NCBI GenBank assembly: GCA_020638905.1
Contig: JACKHP010000018.1
Location: 1-64,000 of the forward strand
Direction: 5' to 3'
Length of the DNA stretch: 64,000 nucleotides
From: Planctomycetota bacterium
GTDB lineage: Bacteria; Planctomycetota; B15-G4
The notes under the pieces were generated by a model that saw only the letters and a list, made by a program, of their open reading frames with translations, did no database searches and was not told the origin of the DNA. This document shows positions 24,021 to 33,121 of this stretch, one piece after another (the stretch's first letter is position 1; each line of letters starts with the position of its first letter). A program made the position numbers and the translations under genes.

Positions 24021-26570
24021 ATGACCCCGACCCTCGCGCGCGTCGTCCTGTTCGCGATGTGCGCCGCGTCGCTCGCCACGTCGGTCGCGGCGCAGCTCGT
24101 GCTGCCCGCCGAGGGCCGCCTGGCGTTCGAGGGGTCCGGTTGGCGCTCCGGCAATGCCTCCTCGTCCCATGCCGCGGACCTCAACCACGACGGGTACCCC
24201 GACCTGATCGTGGCGGGCACGACGCTGCGCACGGCGCTCAACAATGGTCATGCGGTCTTCCGTCCCGTCGCCGTCGTGCCGGACCTGCTGCTCGTCCAGG
24301 CCATCGCGACCGGCGACATGGACGGCGACGGGAACGTCGACGTCGTCATCGGCGGTGCGTCCGGCGGCGGGCACGTGGGCGTGCTGCTCGGTGACGGCGC
24401 GGGCGAACTCGTCGAGGCGAGCAGCGTCGTGGTGCCCGGCACGAGTTCACTGGCGCTCGCCGACCTCGATCTCGACGGGTTCCTCGACGTCGTGGCCGGC
24501 CACGACGCGACCGGCTTCGCCTTCCACACGCTGCACGGCGCGGGAGACGGATCGCTCGCAGCTCCGGTGACCTGGAGCACGATCGGCTTCTTCGCCGGCG
24601 TCGACGTCGGCGACTGGGACCAGGACGGCGACGTCGACGTGCTCGGCGGCTCGTCCACCTCGTTGCGTGTGTTCCTCAACGACGGGACGGGCGCGTTCTC
24701 GAACGGGCCGTCCACACCGCTGTTCGACAAGGCCGGAGTGGACGTGGCACTCACCGACGTCGGCGGGGACGGATTCCTCGACACGCTCAACACGTACGCG
24801 ACGTCGTCGGGCGACTGGGTGATCGTCCGCAAGACCAGCGCGGGTGGCTTCGGTGCACCCGCCAGCAAGGTGGTGACCGCCGCCGGGCATCTCGGCGTGG
24901 AGCACGATCCCGAGGACGGCTTCGCCGACGTGGTCACCGGTGCCGGCTTCTCGCTGACACGCTTGAACAACTCCGGTGGTGGCCTGAGCGCGAAGCCGTC
25001 CATCGACGTGGCCCAGGGTGTCGACCGGGTCTCGATCGCCGACTTCGACGGCGACGGCCACAGCGACGTGTTCACGACCCAAGGCTCTGCGAACGGGGGC
25101 ACGATCTTCTTCCAGATGGGCGGCACCGGTGTCCTCGGTGTGCCCCAGCGCATCGCCCTGCCCGATCCGGGCTTCGTCGACGTCCTCGCGGCGGGCGACC
25201 TCGACGGCGACGGACGCGTCGACCTCGTCGTCGCCGACCGCGACCACAGCACGCTGCACGCGGCCCTGGGTCTGCCGGCCGGTCTCGTCGGTCCGTGGAG
25301 CACCCAGCCCACGGGCTACGGCGCGACGGACCTCGCGCTCGCCGACGTCGACGGAGACGGCGCTCTCGACGTCGTCCTGCTCTGCTCCGGCGTGAGCGGA
25401 CTCGACCGCCTCGCGGTGCACCTCGGCGACGGCCTGGGCGGCTTCGGCCCCGAGATCGTCACCGACGTGGCCGAGAAGCCGATCGCCCTGGCCGTCGGAG
25501 ACCTCGATGGCGACGACCTGCCCGACGCGGTCGTGCTCGAGGGCACCGACGAATCGACGCTGTGGATCCACCTCGGCTCCGGCGACGGCAGCTTCACGCC
25601 CGGCGGCAGCGTCGGAATCGGTCCCCAGGGCAAGGGGCTCGTGCTCGGCGACCTCGACGGCGACGGTGCGCTCGACGCCATCGCCACGCGCGCCGGGGGC
25701 AGCACGCTCCTCGTGTGTGCCGGCGATGGCCTGGGTGGACTCGGCGTGCCGGTGATCGTGCCCCAGCCGGTGGGCGTGTCCGGCGACGTGGTCGTCGGCG
25801 ACTTCGACGGCGACGGCTGGCTCGACGTCGGCGCGGCGTGCAACCAGGGCGGACGCGTGGCGCTCTTCCGCAACGACGGCGCCGGCGGACTGCTGCCCCC
25901 GGTGCAGGGCGGCTTCGACAGCGGCAACGTCTACACGCTCATCGCCGCCGACGTCGACGACGACGGGGCGCTCGACCTGGCCTACAACACCTTCTTCGAG
26001 TCGCTCGTGGTGGTCGTGCGCGGCGACGGTCAGGGCGGGCTGCTCTCGACGACCGCCCATCCCGCCTCGCGAGGCGGCGGAGAGCGGTCGCTCGTCGCCG
26101 CGGACCTCGACCATGATGGCAAGACCGACCTCGTGCAACTCGGGGCCGGCGACGACGAGATCTCGGTGCTGCTGCGCAAGAGCGCGGCGGGAACAGCTTG
26201 GACGTCCATCGGCGGCGGAGTCCCGGGCGTCGCCGGGCAGCCCCGCGCGAAGGGCTCGGGCCAGGCGCTGCCCGGCTACACCCTGACGTACGCCGTCTCC
26301 CGCGCCGCGCCGGGCGCCGCCGTCGGACTCGTGCTCGGCAACTCGCTGCTCGACCTGCCGTTCAAGGGCGGACACCTCGTGCCCCTGCCGGACGTCGTCG
26401 CCTTCGGTCTGGTCACCGACCCCGAGGGCGCCTTCTCGATCTCGTGGGTCTGGCCCTCCGGTGCTCCCGCGGCCGGCGAGGCCTGGGTCCAGTCGTGGAT
26501 CGCGGACGCGAGCGCGCCGGTCGGCTTCTCGGGTACCGGAGGCATGCGCTTCGTGGTGCAGGCGCCGTAG
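24021..26570 (+). CDS. Large secreted FG-GAP/VCBS protein with C-terminal planctomycete-type domain
   Basis: The 849-residue protein has a signal peptide (LARVVLFAMCAASLATSVAAQ). More than ten calcium-binding FG-GAP/VCBS repeats follow, with DxDxDGxxD loops such as DLNHDGYPDLIV, DMDGDGNVDVVI, DFDGDGHSDVF, DLDGDGRVDLVV and DVDGDGALDVVL, predicting one or two beta-propellers. The last 120 residues or so form a different beta-rich domain (LPGYTLTYAVSRAAPGA, LPFKGGHLVPLPDVV, DPEGAFSISWVWPSG) that I associate with secreted planctomycete proteins. The ATG at 24021 has GGAGGAG 6 bases upstream. The protein is likely exported and calcium-stabilised, possibly adhesive or glycan-binding. A homologous gene follows 52 bp downstream on the same strand. 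Confidence 0.9.
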   Translation: MTPTLARVVLFAMCAASLATSVAAQLVLPAEGRLAFEGSGWRSGNASSSHAADLNHDGYPDLIVAGTTLRTALNNGHAVFRPVAVVPDLLLVQAIATGDMDGDGNVDVVIGGASGGGHVGVLLGDGAGELVEASSVVVPGTSSLALADLDLDGFLDVVAGHDATGFAFHTLHGAGDGSLAAPVTWSTIGFFAGVDVGDWDQDGDVDVLGGSSTSLRVFLNDGTGAFSNGPSTPLFDKAGVDVALTDVGGDGFLDTLNTYATSSGDWVIVRKTSAGGFGAPASKVVTAAGHLGVEHDPEDGFADVVTGAGFSLTRLNNSGGGLSAKPSIDVAQGVDRVSIADFDGDGHSDVFTTQGSANGGTIFFQMGGTGVLGVPQRIALPDPGFVDVLAAGDLDGDGRVDLVVADRDHSTLHAALGLPAGLVGPWSTQPTGYGATDLALADVDGDGALDVVLLCSGVSGLDRLAVHLGDGLGGFGPEIVTDVAEKPIALAVGDLDGDDLPDAVVLEGTDESTLWIHLGSGDGSFTPGGSVGIGPQGKGLVLGDLDGDGALDAIATRAGGSTLLVCAGDGLGGLGVPVIVPQPVGVSGDVVVGDFDGDGWLDVGAACNQGGRVALFRNDGAGGLLPPVQGGFDSGNVYTLIAADVDDDGALDLAYNTFFESLVVVVRGDGQGGLLSTTAHPASRGGGERSLVAADLDHDGKTDLVQLGAGDDEISVLLRKSAAGTAWTSIGGGVPGVAGQPRAKGSGQALPGYTLTYAVSRAAPGAAVGLVLGNSLLDLPFKGGHLVPLPDVVAFGLVTDPEGAFSISWVWPSGAPAAGEAWVQSWIADASAPVGFSGTGGMRFVVQAP

Positions 26571-26622
26571 CGTCCAGATCGCGCTTGCCCCGCGTTCGGC
26601 GCCCGACCCCGCGGAGTCGCCC

Positions 26623-29226
26623 ATGTCCATTCCCTTGTCGCTCGGCGCGTTGCTCGCTCTCGTGAGCGCGCTGCCTGGAGCCTCTGCCCAGCTCGCCGAC
26701 GTCGAGATCCTGGGTTCGGGGACGGAGGGCGGAGCGGGCGTGCCCGAGCTGCAGCTCGCCGCGCCGTTCGTGCCGGGCCAGCCCGTGCCCGCCCTGCGGC
26801 TCGTCGGCGGTGCGCCTTCCGCGACGGCCCAGCTCGTGCTCGGACTGCCGGACACCTCGCCCACGCCGCTCCCCGGGTTCGGCGCCGAGCTGTGGCCGGC
26901 GGCGCCGCGCCTGCGCCTGCTCGCGCGACTCGACGAGCAGGGCGAGTCGCCGCCGTGGATCTCCCAACCGGCCGAGTTGCCCGCCGCACTGCAGGGTCTG
27001 TCGCTCGTCGTCCAGGGGCTCGTCGTCGACGCGGCTGCCCAGGGGGGACTGGCCTTCACGGCGGGACTCGAGCTGACCGTCGGCCAGGGCTCGGTGGCCG
27101 GCGTCCTGTTCGACGGAGCGCAATTTCTGGTCGCCGCACCGAGCACGTCGGCCGTGCTCGCCGTGGGCGACCTCGACGGACGCTTCGGACCCGACGTCGT
27201 CACGGTCGACGAGGACGCCCACGTGTCCGTCGGCCTGTCGGCGTTCGGCGAGTTGCTCGTGCCCGGCGCGCCCGCGGCGCCGGCGCTCGTCGACGCACGC
27301 GGCGCGCTGCTCGCCGATCTCGACGGCGACGGCACGCGCGACCTCGTGTTGAGCGGAGTCGGCGGCGCCGACTCGCGTCCCGGGCTCGGCGACGGGCGCT
27401 TCGGGCCCGCGCAGCTCGACGCGCCCGGCCAGTCGCTGGGCGCGTGCGTCCTGGGTGATGTGGACGGCGACGGCGACCTCGACCTGCTCGCGCCGCGCAC
27501 CGCGTCCGGCGCGTTCGTACTGTTGCGCGGACTGCCCGGCGTCCACTGGGCCGCGCCCGAGTCCGTCGACACGGGCCTCGTGTCTTCGCGCAGTCTCGCG
27601 TCGGGCGACGTCGACGCCGACGGCGACCTCGACGTCGTCGTGCTCGACGCGGTCGCGTCCCTCGGCCTGGGTCGGCTCGCGCTGCTGCGCAACGCGGGCG
27701 ACGGCACGTTCGGCGCGCCGATCCCGCTCTCCGCGTCGTCCCAGCAGGTGAACACGTCGGCCGTCGCCCTCGGCGACCTGGACGCCGACGGCGCCGCCGA
27801 CCTGCTCGTCGGCTCGCAGGGCGGTGGATTCTTCTACGTGCCACCCAAGGTCGAGGTGCGTCGCAGCCTGGGCGACGGCACCTTCGGCGAACCGTTCGAC
27901 GTCGACGCGGGCGCGCCGGTGCGCACGCTCTCGGTGCAGGATCTCGACGCCGACGATGTCGCCGACGTGTTCGTCGACGCCGCGGTCGACGCGCGCTGGC
28001 TGCCGGGCGCGGGTGACGGATCGCTCGGCGCCTCGCAGGCGACGGGCAGCGGCCTGGCCGTCGCGCGCGTCGTCGCCGCGATCGTCGGCGACGCGCTCTC
28101 CGACGAGGTCGCCCTGGGCGCGGGCGGAGTGCTGCGCGTGCGCGCGAGCCTCGCCGATCCGCCGGTCGTGCCGAGCGTCGACTTCGGCGGCTCGGCCCGT
28201 GAGCTGGCCGACCTCGACGGTGACGGACGGCTCGACGTCGTGGCGGTGGACGACGGCCATCCGACGTTGGCGCTCTCGTTCGGCCTGGGCGACGGCGGAT
28301 TCCTGCCGCCCGTGCTGCTCGCCGCGAGCGACATGGCGTACTGGGTCAGCGTGGGCGACGTGACCTCCGACGGCGTGCCCGACCTCGTCAGCATCGAGGG
28401 CGCGATCCTCCTCGACGTGCTGCTCTACGTCGGTGCGGGCGACGGCACCTTCGCGCCGCCCGTGTCGATCGTCGACGACGCGTTGCCCGCCTACCTGCGG
28501 CTCGTCGACCTCGACGGCGACGGTGACCTCGACGTGATCGGCTCAACCGTGTTCGCGTCGGAGTGCGCCACCTGGCTGGGAGACGGCTCGGGTGGTTTCG
28601 CGACCGGTCCGGTGACCGACCTGGACGTCGGCTCGGGCGGCCAGAGCTACGCTGCGGCGCTCTTCGATCCCGGCGATCTCGACGGGGACGGCCTGCCCGA
28701 CCTCGTCGTGGCCCACGCGGACGCCGCCCTGATCGACGTGCGCCGCGGCCTCGGCGACGGCAGCTTCGGAGCCGCCGAGCCGAGGGCCACGCCGTTCGTG
28801 CCGCGGCTGGTCGACCTCGCCGATCTCGACCTTGACGGTCGGCTCGACCTCGTCGTCTGCGGACCGTGTCCGCCCGGCACGTTCGAGCTGGGCGAGCTGC
28901 CCTCCAACCGCGTGCTCGTCTTCCGCGGTCTCGGCGACGGCAGCTTCGAGACGTCTGCTGCCTGCGACGTCACGACCCCGGTCTGCGCGAGCTGGCTCGA
29001 GGTGACCGACGTCGATCTCGACGGCTGGCGCGACGTCGTGCTGTCGACCGAGAACGGCGTGAGCGTGCTGCTCGGCCTGGGCGGAGGACGGCTCGCGCCG
29101 GCGCAACCGTTCTCGGGTCCGCCGGGCGTCGTGCTGCCCGGCGACCTCGACGGCGACGGCGACGTCGAGCTGATCGTCTCGTCGTCCCAGGGCTCGATCG
29201 TGCTGGAGAACGCCGCGCGTCCGTGA
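26623..29226 (+). CDS. Large secreted FG-GAP/VCBS protein with N-terminal planctomycete-type domain
   Basis: The 867-residue protein has a signal peptide (LALVSALPGASAQ). A roughly 140-residue beta domain follows (VPALRLVGGAPSATAQLVL, SPPWISQPAELPAALQGLS) and then about eleven FG-GAP/VCBS repeats: DLDGDGTRDLVL, DVDGDGDLDLLA, DVDADGDLDVVV, DLDGDGRLDVVA, DLDGDGLPDLVV, DLDLDGRLDLVV and others. The beta domain resembles the C-terminal domain of the preceding gene product, so the order is reversed here. The start at 26623 has GCGGAG 6 bases upstream. Lying only 52 bp downstream of its homologue, it is probably in one transcript with it. A calcium-dependent extracellular binding or structural role is inferred. 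Confidence 0.9.
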   Translation: MSIPLSLGALLALVSALPGASAQLADVEILGSGTEGGAGVPELQLAAPFVPGQPVPALRLVGGAPSATAQLVLGLPDTSPTPLPGFGAELWPAAPRLRLLARLDEQGESPPWISQPAELPAALQGLSLVVQGLVVDAAAQGGLAFTAGLELTVGQGSVAGVLFDGAQFLVAAPSTSAVLAVGDLDGRFGPDVVTVDEDAHVSVGLSAFGELLVPGAPAAPALVDARGALLADLDGDGTRDLVLSGVGGADSRPGLGDGRFGPAQLDAPGQSLGACVLGDVDGDGDLDLLAPRTASGAFVLLRGLPGVHWAAPESVDTGLVSSRSLASGDVDADGDLDVVVLDAVASLGLGRLALLRNAGDGTFGAPIPLSASSQQVNTSAVALGDLDADGAADLLVGSQGGGFFYVPPKVEVRRSLGDGTFGEPFDVDAGAPVRTLSVQDLDADDVADVFVDAAVDARWLPGAGDGSLGASQATGSGLAVARVVAAIVGDALSDEVALGAGGVLRVRASLADPPVVPSVDFGGSARELADLDGDGRLDVVAVDDGHPTLALSFGLGDGGFLPPVLLAASDMAYWVSVGDVTSDGVPDLVSIEGAILLDVLLYVGAGDGTFAPPVSIVDDALPAYLRLVDLDGDGDLDVIGSTVFASECATWLGDGSGGFATGPVTDLDVGSGGQSYAAALFDPGDLDGDGLPDLVVAHADAALIDVRRGLGDGSFGAAEPRATPFVPRLVDLADLDLDGRLDLVVCGPCPPGTFELGELPSNRVLVFRGLGDGSFETSAACDVTTPVCASWLEVTDVDLDGWRDVVLSTENGVSVLLGLGGGRLAPAQPFSGPPGVVLPGDLDGDGDVELIVSSSQGSIVLENAARP

Positions 29227-29261
29227 GCGGCCGCCGCACGGGGGTGCGTCGTCCGTGACGT

Positions 29262-29738
29262 CTAGCTCGGACGCAGCTTGCCGATCAGCCCCGTGCTCGA
29301 GTGCGTCTTCGGGTCGCCGGCGATCAGGATGCGTCCGCCGTAGGCCTCGACGACCTCGCGTTCGGGGACGGTCTCGGCCGTCCAGTCGGTGCCCTTGACG
29401 TGCACGTCGGGACGGATCGAGTCGAGCAGCGCGTGCGCGGTGGGCTCGTCGAAGCTCGTCACGTAGGCCACGCCCTCGAGTGCGGCGACGACCTCCATGC
29501 GCTCGTCGAGCGGCACCCAGGGACGTCCCTCGCCCTTGTTGCGCCGCACCGACGCGTCGGCGTTGAGCGCGACGACGAGCAGGTCGGCGGCGCCCGCGGC
29601 CTCGCGCAGCAGGCGCACGTGGCCCACGTGCAGCACGTCGAAGCAGCCGTTCGCCAGGGCCACGCGGCAGCCGCGGTCGCGCAGCGGCGCGAGCATGCGC
29701 GCCAGCTCGCGGTGGTCGGGGACGATCGTGGCGCTCAC
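29262..29738 (-). CDS. rfaE2: HldE/RfaE2-type heptose-phosphate nucleotidyltransferase
   Basis: The 158-residue single domain is a cytidylyltransferase-fold enzyme with the NGCFDVLHVGHVRLL signature (nucleotide-binding HxGH), ALNADASVRRNKGEGRP, PLDERMEVVAALEGVAYV and a C-terminal HSSTGLI. This matches the C-terminal adenylyltransferase domain of bifunctional HldE and the stand-alone RfaE2. That enzyme activates D-glycero-beta-D-manno-heptose 1-phosphate to ADP-heptose. The kinase half is absent. The start is GTG with AGGAG 7 bases upstream. It is the last gene of a minus-strand operon, 58 bp after a heptosyltransferase, which strengthens the ADP-heptose assignment; cytidylyltransferase relatives acting on other substrates remain possible. 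Confidence 0.88.
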   Translation of the reverse strand: MSATIVPDHRELARMLAPLRDRGCRVALANGCFDVLHVGHVRLLREAAGAADLLVVALNADASVRRNKGEGRPWVPLDERMEVVAALEGVAYVTSFDEPTAHALLDSIRPDVHVKGTDWTAETVPEREVVEAYGGRILIAGDPKTHSSTGLIGKLRPS

Positions 29739-29796
29739 GCCGCGCTCCTCGCGGGCGCCATCCCGCGCTTCGTCGTCCGCGATCGGTCGTGGCGCT

Positions 29797-30945
29797 TCAT
29801 GCCGCGTCCTCCAGCAGCTCGCGCGCCGCGACGAGCACGCGTTCGGGGGCGAGCTGCGTCATGCAGTGGTGGTGCCCGAGCGGACAGGTCTTGGCGTGGC
29901 ACGGCGCGCAGTCGAGGTCTTCGCGCAGCACGCGCTGGCGCTCGAGCTGGAAGGCGGTGTGACGCGGGTCGGTGGGTCCCATGAGCGTGATCGCGGGGAC
30001 GTCGAGCGCCACGGCGACGTGCCGGGGTCCCGTGTCGTTCGAGAGCGCGAGCGCGGCGCGCGCGGTGAGCGCCACGAGCTCGCGCAGCGTCGTGACCGGC
30101 GCGTCGAAGACCGTCACGGGACGGCTCGCGAGCCCGGCCACCTCGCGCGCGAGCGCCTCCTCTCCCGGGCCGGGGGCGAGCACCGCGTGCAGCCCGAGCC
30201 GCTCGGCGAGCAGCTCGAGCGCGCGCGCGAGCTGCGCCGCGGGATACAGCTTCGACGAGCCGAAGCTCGCGCCGGGACTCACGACGACGAGGCGACGTCC
30301 GGCGAGCCCCGCGAGCTCGAGGCGTGCGACGACCGTGCGTGCGGCCTCGGCGTCGACCACGAGTCGCGTGCGCGCGTCGGACGGATCGTCACAGCCGAGC
30401 GCGCGCGTGATGCGCAGGTAGCGCTCGGGCATCGGGATCGGCAGGCGCCTGCCGTCGGCCATGGGCGGCGGCAGGACGTCGGTGAGCAGCGCGCGGCGCA
30501 GCAGGTCGCGCGCGTATCCGACGCGCCGCGGGATGCCGGCGAGTCGCGCGGGGAGCGCGGAGCGCACCGAGTCGGGCAGCAGCACGGCCCAGTCGAAGCG
30601 CGCCTTGCGCAGCATGCGCGCGTGGGTCCAGGCGGCCGACGCGCCTTTGCCCGGCGACGCGAGGAAGCCGTCGACCTCGGGCAGGTTCTCGACGAGTCCC
30701 TTCAGGAAGGCCCTGCCCTCGACCACGACCTTCGCGCGCGGGTGCGCCTCGCGCAGCGCACGCAGCGCGGGTGTGGCCATGACCACGTCGCCGACCCAGC
30801 TCGGCAGCCGCACGAGGATGCGCGCGGGCGACGCGGCGCCCGCGCGTCCGTCGTCGCGCGGGCCGTCGACGCAACTGCCGGGCGCGACGATGCGCGCGTC
30901 GTCGCGCGGTGCGCGTTCGGCGGCGGACGCCGCCGCGTCGCTCAC
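29797..30945 (-). CDS. ADP-heptose-dependent glycosyltransferase, GT9 family
   Basis: The 382-residue protein is a GT9 (WaaC/WaaF-like) enzyme. It has the N-terminal RILVRLPSWVGDVVMATPAL strand-helix, VVVSPGASFGSSKLYP, the donor-binding ALSNDTGPRHVAVAL motif and TLMGPTDPRHT. A C-terminal Cys cluster (CAPCHAKTCPLGHHHCM) is common in WaaF-like proteins. It should transfer heptose from ADP-heptose to an envelope glycolipid in the cytoplasm. The first 40 residues are a low-complexity Ala/Arg extension, and an internal start is possible. The GTG start overlaps the stop of the radical SAM gene by 4 bp. The linked nucleotidyltransferase supplies the likely donor sugar. Confidence 0.9.
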   Translation of the reverse strand: MSDAAASAAERAPRDDARIVAPGSCVDGPRDDGRAGAASPARILVRLPSWVGDVVMATPALRALREAHPRAKVVVEGRAFLKGLVENLPEVDGFLASPGKGASAAWTHARMLRKARFDWAVLLPDSVRSALPARLAGIPRRVGYARDLLRRALLTDVLPPPMADGRRLPIPMPERYLRITRALGCDDPSDARTRLVVDAEAARTVVARLELAGLAGRRLVVVSPGASFGSSKLYPAAQLARALELLAERLGLHAVLAPGPGEEALAREVAGLASRPVTVFDAPVTTLRELVALTARAALALSNDTGPRHVAVALDVPAITLMGPTDPRHTAFQLERQRVLREDLDCAPCHAKTCPLGHHHCMTQLAPERVLVAARELLEDAA

Positions 30946-32165
30946 AGGAAGAAGTCCTCACGCTCGGGCGAGGCCTCGAGCGCCGGCTCGTCGGCGGCTT
31001 CGATGAGTCCGTCGAGCCACCAGTTCACGCCGTTGTAGAGGCACGTCACCTCCCGGCACTCGTGGCTGGCGTCGAAGCGGTCGAGCAGCCCGGCCAGGTT
31101 CTCCGTGGTCTCCTGCGCGGTCTCCTCGTCCTTGAACGAGCCGACCTGGGCCACGCGCGCCTTCTCGACGCCGCGGTGCGCGGGGCAGTTGAACAGCCCG
31201 GTGGGCGTCATGACCTGCCGCAGCGCCTGCATGTGGCAGACCTTCGGCTGGTGCGTGTAGTCCTTCCAGTCGCCCTTCTCGAGCATGCGCAGGTTGGTCG
31301 ACTCGTACACGCTGAACGAGTCGTCGGCCAGCGCCTTGGCCTTGTCGACCTCGACCCGCACGCGCTGGACGATCGAGGCGAGCTCGTTCGACGCGTGCGT
31401 CGGGTCCATCACCTCGGCGCCCTCGGGCGTGCGCTCGAGGAACGGCTTGAGCGAGATGTAGTCGAAGCCCGCGGCCTTCGCGCGCTCGGCCGCCATCACG
31501 ATCTCGTGGATGTTCTCGTGCACCTCGACCTCGTCGCGCTCGGCGCCCTGCCAGACGATGATGTACGAGAAGCCCAGGCGCGGCGCGTCGTTGGCCGCCT
31601 TGATCTTGGGGATCCACTCGCAGATCGCGTCGAGCGTCAGGTTCGCGTCGGTCGGCTTGTGCATGGCGCGGAACAGCTCGTTGCTGCCCGAGTCGAGCGA
31701 GAGCCTGATCCAGTCTTTGTCGTCGAGCAGCGGCGCGATCTCGAGCAGCTTGTCGCCGCGGCTGCCGTTGCTGACCACCGCGACCTGCATGTCGAGCTGC
31801 TTGATGAACGCGACGAACTCGACGAAGCGCGGGTGGATCGTGGGCTCGCCGCCGCCGATCAGGATCACCGAGCGCATCCCGCGCTCGGCCATGAGCTTCA
31901 GCGACGCCTTGAGGTCGGCCTCGTCGTGCTTGAAGCGCGAGTTGAGGATGTCCCAGTCGATGCAGTGGTCGCAGCGGTAGTTGCAGGCGGTGGTGAGGTC
32001 GAGGTTGATCGAGAGCGGCGCGTGCTCGGCCGGCGGCTCGGGATCGGCGCGTCCCTCGGCGCGGGCCTGCCGCAGCGCGCGGCGCCAGGCGACGTAGGCC
32101 TCGACCTGCGGCAGGATCGACGGCTGCCGCAGCTTGGCCGTGAAGTCGTGGATGGCGTGGCTCAT
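30942..32165 (-). CDS. Radical SAM protein
   Basis: The 407-residue protein carries the radical SAM cluster motif CNYRCDHC (Cys 61, 65, 68), the GGE-type motif LIGGGEPTIHP, the later strand LSLDSGS and a TIM-barrel-like core. C-terminal Cys residues (KVCHMQAL, GLFNCPAHRG, HECREVTCLYNG) look like ligands of an auxiliary cluster, as in SPASM/Twitch proteins. It should cleave S-adenosylmethionine reductively and act by radical chemistry; the substrate is unknown. Context (Gfo/Idh oxidoreductase, NUDIX hydrolase, heptose transfer) points to a sugar or nucleotide-sugar modification. The ATG overlaps the upstream stop (ATGA), and its own stop overlaps the next start (GTGA). Confidence 0.92.
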   Translation of the reverse strand: MSHAIHDFTAKLRQPSILPQVEAYVAWRRALRQARAEGRADPEPPAEHAPLSINLDLTTACNYRCDHCIDWDILNSRFKHDEADLKASLKLMAERGMRSVILIGGGEPTIHPRFVEFVAFIKQLDMQVAVVSNGSRGDKLLEIAPLLDDKDWIRLSLDSGSNELFRAMHKPTDANLTLDAICEWIPKIKAANDAPRLGFSYIIVWQGAERDEVEVHENIHEIVMAAERAKAAGFDYISLKPFLERTPEGAEVMDPTHASNELASIVQRVRVEVDKAKALADDSFSVYESTNLRMLEKGDWKDYTHQPKVCHMQALRQVMTPTGLFNCPAHRGVEKARVAQVGSFKDEETAQETTENLAGLLDRFDASHECREVTCLYNGVNWWLDGLIEAADEPALEASPEREDFFL

Positions 32166-33121
32166 GGGTCGTCCCGGAGGAAGGCGGCGCGCAGGCTGTC
32201 GAGGGCGGACAGGCGTTGCACGATTCTACGGTTCGCCGTCGGGTCGCGCTGCGTGGCGTCGGCGCGCAGGTCCGCCACGAAGTCGGCCAGCAGCAGCGGC
32301 AGCGGGTCGGGGACGTCGACGAGCGCGGCCCCGGCCGCGAAGAACTGGGCGTAGTCGGCCAGGCGCACGAGGCGCTGCGCCCGGCGACCGTTCACGTCGT
32401 AGCCGGCCTCGCGCGGCTGGCTCGGCGCCCGGTCGAGCTCGACGAGCGCCTCCACGGGACGTCCGTCGGCGACCCAGGCGAAGCGCAGCGCGAGGGCCTC
32501 GGCGTCCCGGTCGTGGGACGAGCAGCGCACGTCGCGCACGACGACCTCGTCGCCCGGAGCCAGCGCGTCGAGCAGCGAGAGCGCGTGCGGCAGCGCGTCG
32601 CCGATCATCTCGACGCCGCGCGACGCCGGCTGCTGGCGCATCGCGAAGCGCACGACCGGCTCGCCGCGTGCCTCGGGGTGCAGCGCGAAGAAGGCCGGGA
32701 GCGTGTACGGCCACTGGGCGTTCTCGCGCACGATCAGGCCGGCGGCGGCGAAGTCGTCGAGCAGCTCGACCGCGGCCGGCAGGTCGTCGTCGCGTCCCCA
32801 CAGGAAGGGCTTCTCGCACAGCACCGAGACGCGCGCGTCGAGGCAGCGCCGCAGGTGCTCGCGGTGGTGTTCGGCGGGGGACAGGATCGCCACGGCGTCC
32901 AGCCGTTCGGCCGCGAACATCGCGTCGAGCGACGTGTAGCCCTGCGGCTGCAGGCCGGCGATCCGGGCCAGGCCGCTCGCGGCCTCGGCCACGCTGGCGT
33001 CGCTCGTGCCCACGAACGCGACCACCTCGGCGCCGGCCGCGGCGAGTCCCCGGGCCACGAACGGACCGAGGCCCTGGCGCCGGCGGCGCGCGCCCACGAT
33101 GCCGACGCGCGGGCCGCTCAC
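32162..33121 (-). CDS. Gfo/Idh/MocA-family oxidoreductase
   Basis: The 319-residue protein has an N-terminal NAD(P)-binding Rossmann fold (VGIVGARRRRQGLGPFVARG), the family pattern DAVAILSPAEHHREHLRRCL and the EKP motif in VLCEKPFLWG. A C-terminal alpha/beta domain with MIGDALPHALSLLDAL follows. Members oxidise or reduce hydroxyls of sugars, cyclitols or nucleotide sugars. The GTG at 33121 gives a standard N terminus and overlaps the NUDIX stop by 4 bp; a longer frame to 33238 is an Arg-rich artefact. It fits an operon that probably modifies or builds a surface sugar. Confidence 0.88.
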   Translation of the reverse strand: MSGPRVGIVGARRRRQGLGPFVARGLAAAGAEVVAFVGTSDASVAEAASGLARIAGLQPQGYTSLDAMFAAERLDAVAILSPAEHHREHLRRCLDARVSVLCEKPFLWGRDDDLPAAVELLDDFAAAGLIVRENAQWPYTLPAFFALHPEARGEPVVRFAMRQQPASRGVEMIGDALPHALSLLDALAPGDEVVVRDVRCSSHDRDAEALALRFAWVADGRPVEALVELDRAPSQPREAGYDVNGRRAQRLVRLADYAQFFAAGAALVDVPDPLPLLLADFVADLRADATQRDPTANRRIVQRLSALDSLRAAFLRDDP

